From: Candidatus Stahliibacteriota bacterium
Lineage (GTDB): Bacteria; Hydrothermota; Tepidihabitantia; SM23-42
Direction: 5' to 3'
DNA: 7,574 nt
NCBI GenBank assembly: GCA_030670605.1
Contig: DAOVBK010000065.1
Coordinates: 1-7,574 of the forward strand
Part shown: positions 6,038-7,574 of the stretch, in pieces
Layout: every line of letters starts with the position of its first letter
How positions within the stretch are numbered: position 1 is the stretch's first letter
Position numbers and translations under genes: made by a program
Notes under the pieces: model-generated
Databases searched by the model: none
Seen by the model: the letters and a program-made list of their open reading frames with translations, nothing else
Told to the model about the DNA's origin: nothing

Positions 6038-6742
6038 ATGCCTGATGTCAAACATGTCGCGATTATCATGGATGGCAGTGGCAGATGGGCAAAAAAGCGT
6101 GGCCTGCCCAGGGTCATCGGCCATCGCCAGGGTGCAGAGTCCATACGCGCATGTGTAAAGGCATCACAGAATCTCAGCATCACACACCTGACACTATACA
6201 CCTTCTCCACAGAAAACTGGAACAGACCCAAGCATGAAGTGAAAACATTGATGAATATGCTTGAGGAAATGCTTATCAAAGAAACGCCTGAGCTCCACCA
6301 GAAAAATGTGAAGATGAATGCAATCGGTAGACTCGACGATTTATATCCGAAAGCGCGTAAAGCGTTGCAGGACTCTCTCGACCTTACTGCCAATAATACT
6401 GACCTTGTTCTGACATTCTGCCTGAGCTACAGCGGGCGCAGCGAAATCATTGATGCCGTGAAGAAAATCGTTCAGGAAGACCGCACCGAACACATCGATC
6501 TCGACAGCCTCGACGAAACCTCTATGAAATCATTTCTGTATGACCCGTCGTTACCTGCACCAGATCTTCTCATACGGACCGGTGCGGAGAACCGTGAACG
6601 GATCTCGAATTTTCTCTTGTGGCAGATCGCCTACACAGAGATATACTTTACGAAAACACTCTGGCCTGACTTCAGAAAAAAAGAATTTGTCAAGGCAATA
6701 GAGGAATTCAAAAAACGGGAGCGACTCTTTGGCCGTGTCTAG
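6038..6742 (+). CDS. uppS: Isoprenyl transferase (undecaprenyl diphosphate synthase family)
   Basis: A cis-prenyltransferase that condenses isopentenyl diphosphate onto farnesyl diphosphate to make the polyprenyl carrier lipid for peptidoglycan and other surface polymers; a peripheral cytoplasmic enzyme. The 234-residue length is normal. HVAIIMDG carries catalytic Asp12, GRWAKK carries Arg16, and YTFSTENWNRP (54-64), IRTG (Arg180), ISNFLLWQ (189-196) and AYTE (Glu201) are present. Three normally invariant motifs differ: DGNGR reads DGSGR (Ser14), NYGGR reads SYSGR (130-134), and RTGGEQRIS-type reads RTGAENRERIS with two extra residues in the diphosphate-binding loop. The frame is intact, so this is divergence, not decay. 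The start is at the family's usual N terminus, next to a consensus promoter and without a Shine-Dalgarno site. It overlaps cdsA by 14 nt. Confidence 0.92.
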   Translation: MPDVKHVAIIMDGSGRWAKKRGLPRVIGHRQGAESIRACVKASQNLSITHLTLYTFSTENWNRPKHEVKTLMNMLEEMLIKETPELHQKNVKMNAIGRLDDLYPKARKALQDSLDLTANNTDLVLTFCLSYSGRSEIIDAVKKIVQEDRTEHIDLDSLDETSMKSFLYDPSLPAPDLLIRTGAENRERISNFLLWQIAYTEIYFTKTLWPDFRKKEFVKAIEEFKKRERLFGRV

Positions 6743-7541
6743 CGATATTATCAAACGTGTGCTTACCGGCGTCGTACTCATCGCAGTCATCTGCATCGTG
6801 CTGCTCGTCGATCACATAGTTCTCCCCCTATTTCTGATGGTCTACATAACATTTGCAGCCAATGAGTATTTTCGCTTCTGGCATCGTAAAGATATTTATC
6901 CCCACACCATGGCAGTCCTTGTGCCCGGTTATACGATTCCACTCCTCCTCTATTATGAAACACCTTTACTCGCCCCTGGTTTCTTACTCTTTTTCTTTGT
7001 GTGTTTGCTATCAGTCATGCGCTTTCCCGGTTCGCGCCGGGTCCCGAACTTCCTCGCCGAGGTTACCGCAGCAGTTTTTGGCATAATCTACATTGTGCTC
7101 CTTCCTTCAACACTCATACCCTTACGGAAAATGGGATTCGGCATTGCTATACTGCCACTTCTTTTGACATGGTTGTATGATACGTTTGCATACCTTGCCG
7201 GTTCTACGCTCGGCAGGCACAAACTTGCTGAAAAAGTCAGCCCCCACAAGACGTGGGAAGGTGCTATTCTTGCCTTTCCCCTCACGTTTCCATTTGTGTA
7301 TTTCCTTGGCAAATGGCTCTTTCCATCATTTCAGAATATTGATGCACTCATCATCACCCTCGGTATCGGCATTTTTGGTTCGACCGCAGACCTGCTCGAG
7401 TCAGGCATGAAGCGGGAGGTGAATCTCAAGGACACATCAAACGTCTTTCCCGGCCACGGAGGGTTCCTTGACCGTTTGGACTCACTCATATTCAATGTGC
7501 CGTTCCTGTATCTCTATGTGATAGTGCGAAACCTATTGTAA
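6729..7541 (+). CDS. cdsA: Phosphatidate cytidylyltransferase (CDP-diglyceride synthase)
   Basis: CdsA makes CDP-diacylglycerol from phosphatidate and CTP, the precursor of phosphatidylglycerol, phosphatidylethanolamine and cardiolipin, in the cytoplasmic membrane. The 270-residue protein has about seven to eight hydrophobic segments. Family motifs are TWLYDTFAY (147-155), SPHKTWEG (171-178) and the C-terminal CDP-diglyceride synthase signature at about 225-251, with Lys228, Asp235, HGG at 243-245, Asp248 and Asp251. All key residues are present and the protein is full length. The TTG at 6729 was chosen because GGGAG (6717-6721) lies 7 nt upstream; the in-frame GTG at 6735 would be 13 nt away. 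The 14-nt overlap with uppS indicates translational coupling in an uppS-cdsA operon, an arrangement common in bacteria. Confidence 0.93.
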   Translation: MAVSSDIIKRVLTGVVLIAVICIVLLVDHIVLPLFLMVYITFAANEYFRFWHRKDIYPHTMAVLVPGYTIPLLLYYETPLLAPGFLLFFFVCLLSVMRFPGSRRVPNFLAEVTAAVFGIIYIVLLPSTLIPLRKMGFGIAILPLLLTWLYDTFAYLAGSTLGRHKLAEKVSPHKTWEGAILAFPLTFPFVYFLGKWLFPSFQNIDALIITLGIGIFGSTADLLESGMKREVNLKDTSNVFPGHGGFLDRLDSLIFNVPFLYLYVIVRNLL

Positions 7542-7544
7542 CGT

Positions 7545-7574
7545 ATGAACAGAACACCTCTTGCCGATAGAATC
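7545..7574 (+). CDS. Start of a downstream gene, possibly replication-associated recombination protein RarA
   Basis: An ATG lies 3 nt after the cdsA stop and the frame stays open to the window edge, giving MNRTPLADRI. The PLADR pattern resembles the N terminus of RarA/MgsA-type AAA+ ATPases (PLAxRxRP). Ten residues are too few for a firm call, and there is no Shine-Dalgarno site. The tight spacing suggests it belongs to the uppS-cdsA operon. Confidence 0.35.
   Translation, partial: MNRTPLADRI

Overview
This is ordinary-looking chromosomal DNA from an uncultured or poorly sampled bacterium, with eight complete genes and the first codons of a ninth. Eubacterial UppS and CdsA, sigma70-type promoters and purine-rich Shine-Dalgarno sites inside operons all point to Bacteria. 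UppS together with a membrane-anchored M23 peptidase indicates a peptidoglycan wall. I cannot name the phylum. Period-7 intergenic repeats, very short hydrophobic leaders and apparently leaderless operon heads recall some candidate-phylum genomes, but that is only an impression.

Layout. Six genes read leftward from about 5.87 kb to 0.17 kb, in this transcription order: M23 peptidase, CapA-family metallophosphatase, asd, DUF401 membrane protein, YfcE-like phosphoesterase, MTA/SAH nucleosidase. Three genes read rightward from 6.04 kb: uppS, cdsA, and the start of a gene that may be rarA. Positions 1-164 hold no gene but several hairpins. Positions 2674-2864 (asd/DUF401 gap) hold two period-7 repeat tracts and a perfect 17-bp inverted repeat. 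Positions 5868-6037 separate the divergent M23 and uppS genes and contain back-to-back consensus promoters.

How the genes fit together. UppS makes the polyprenyl carrier lipid, CdsA makes CDP-diacylglycerol, and the divergent M23 protein probably remodels peptidoglycan, so this part is an envelope locus. Asd feeds lysine, diaminopimelate, threonine and methionine synthesis. The nucleosidase salvages by-products of S-adenosylmethionine use. It shares a tight operon with a divergent metallophosphoesterase and a DUF401 membrane protein of unknown substrate.

The most notable signal is regulatory. Three genes (asd, M23, uppS) have near-perfect TTGACA-N16-TATAAT promoters whose -10 box ends only 5-10 nt before the start codon, which predicts leaderless or nearly leaderless mRNAs. 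Genes inside operons (yfcE, mtnN, cdsA, probably DUF401) instead have Shine-Dalgarno sites. Other points are a capA frame that encodes a signal peptide upstream of any standard start codon, UppS with three altered conserved motifs, and a YfcE-like protein lacking the usual GNxD motif. I see no mobile element, CRISPR array, RNA gene or evident new multi-gene system.
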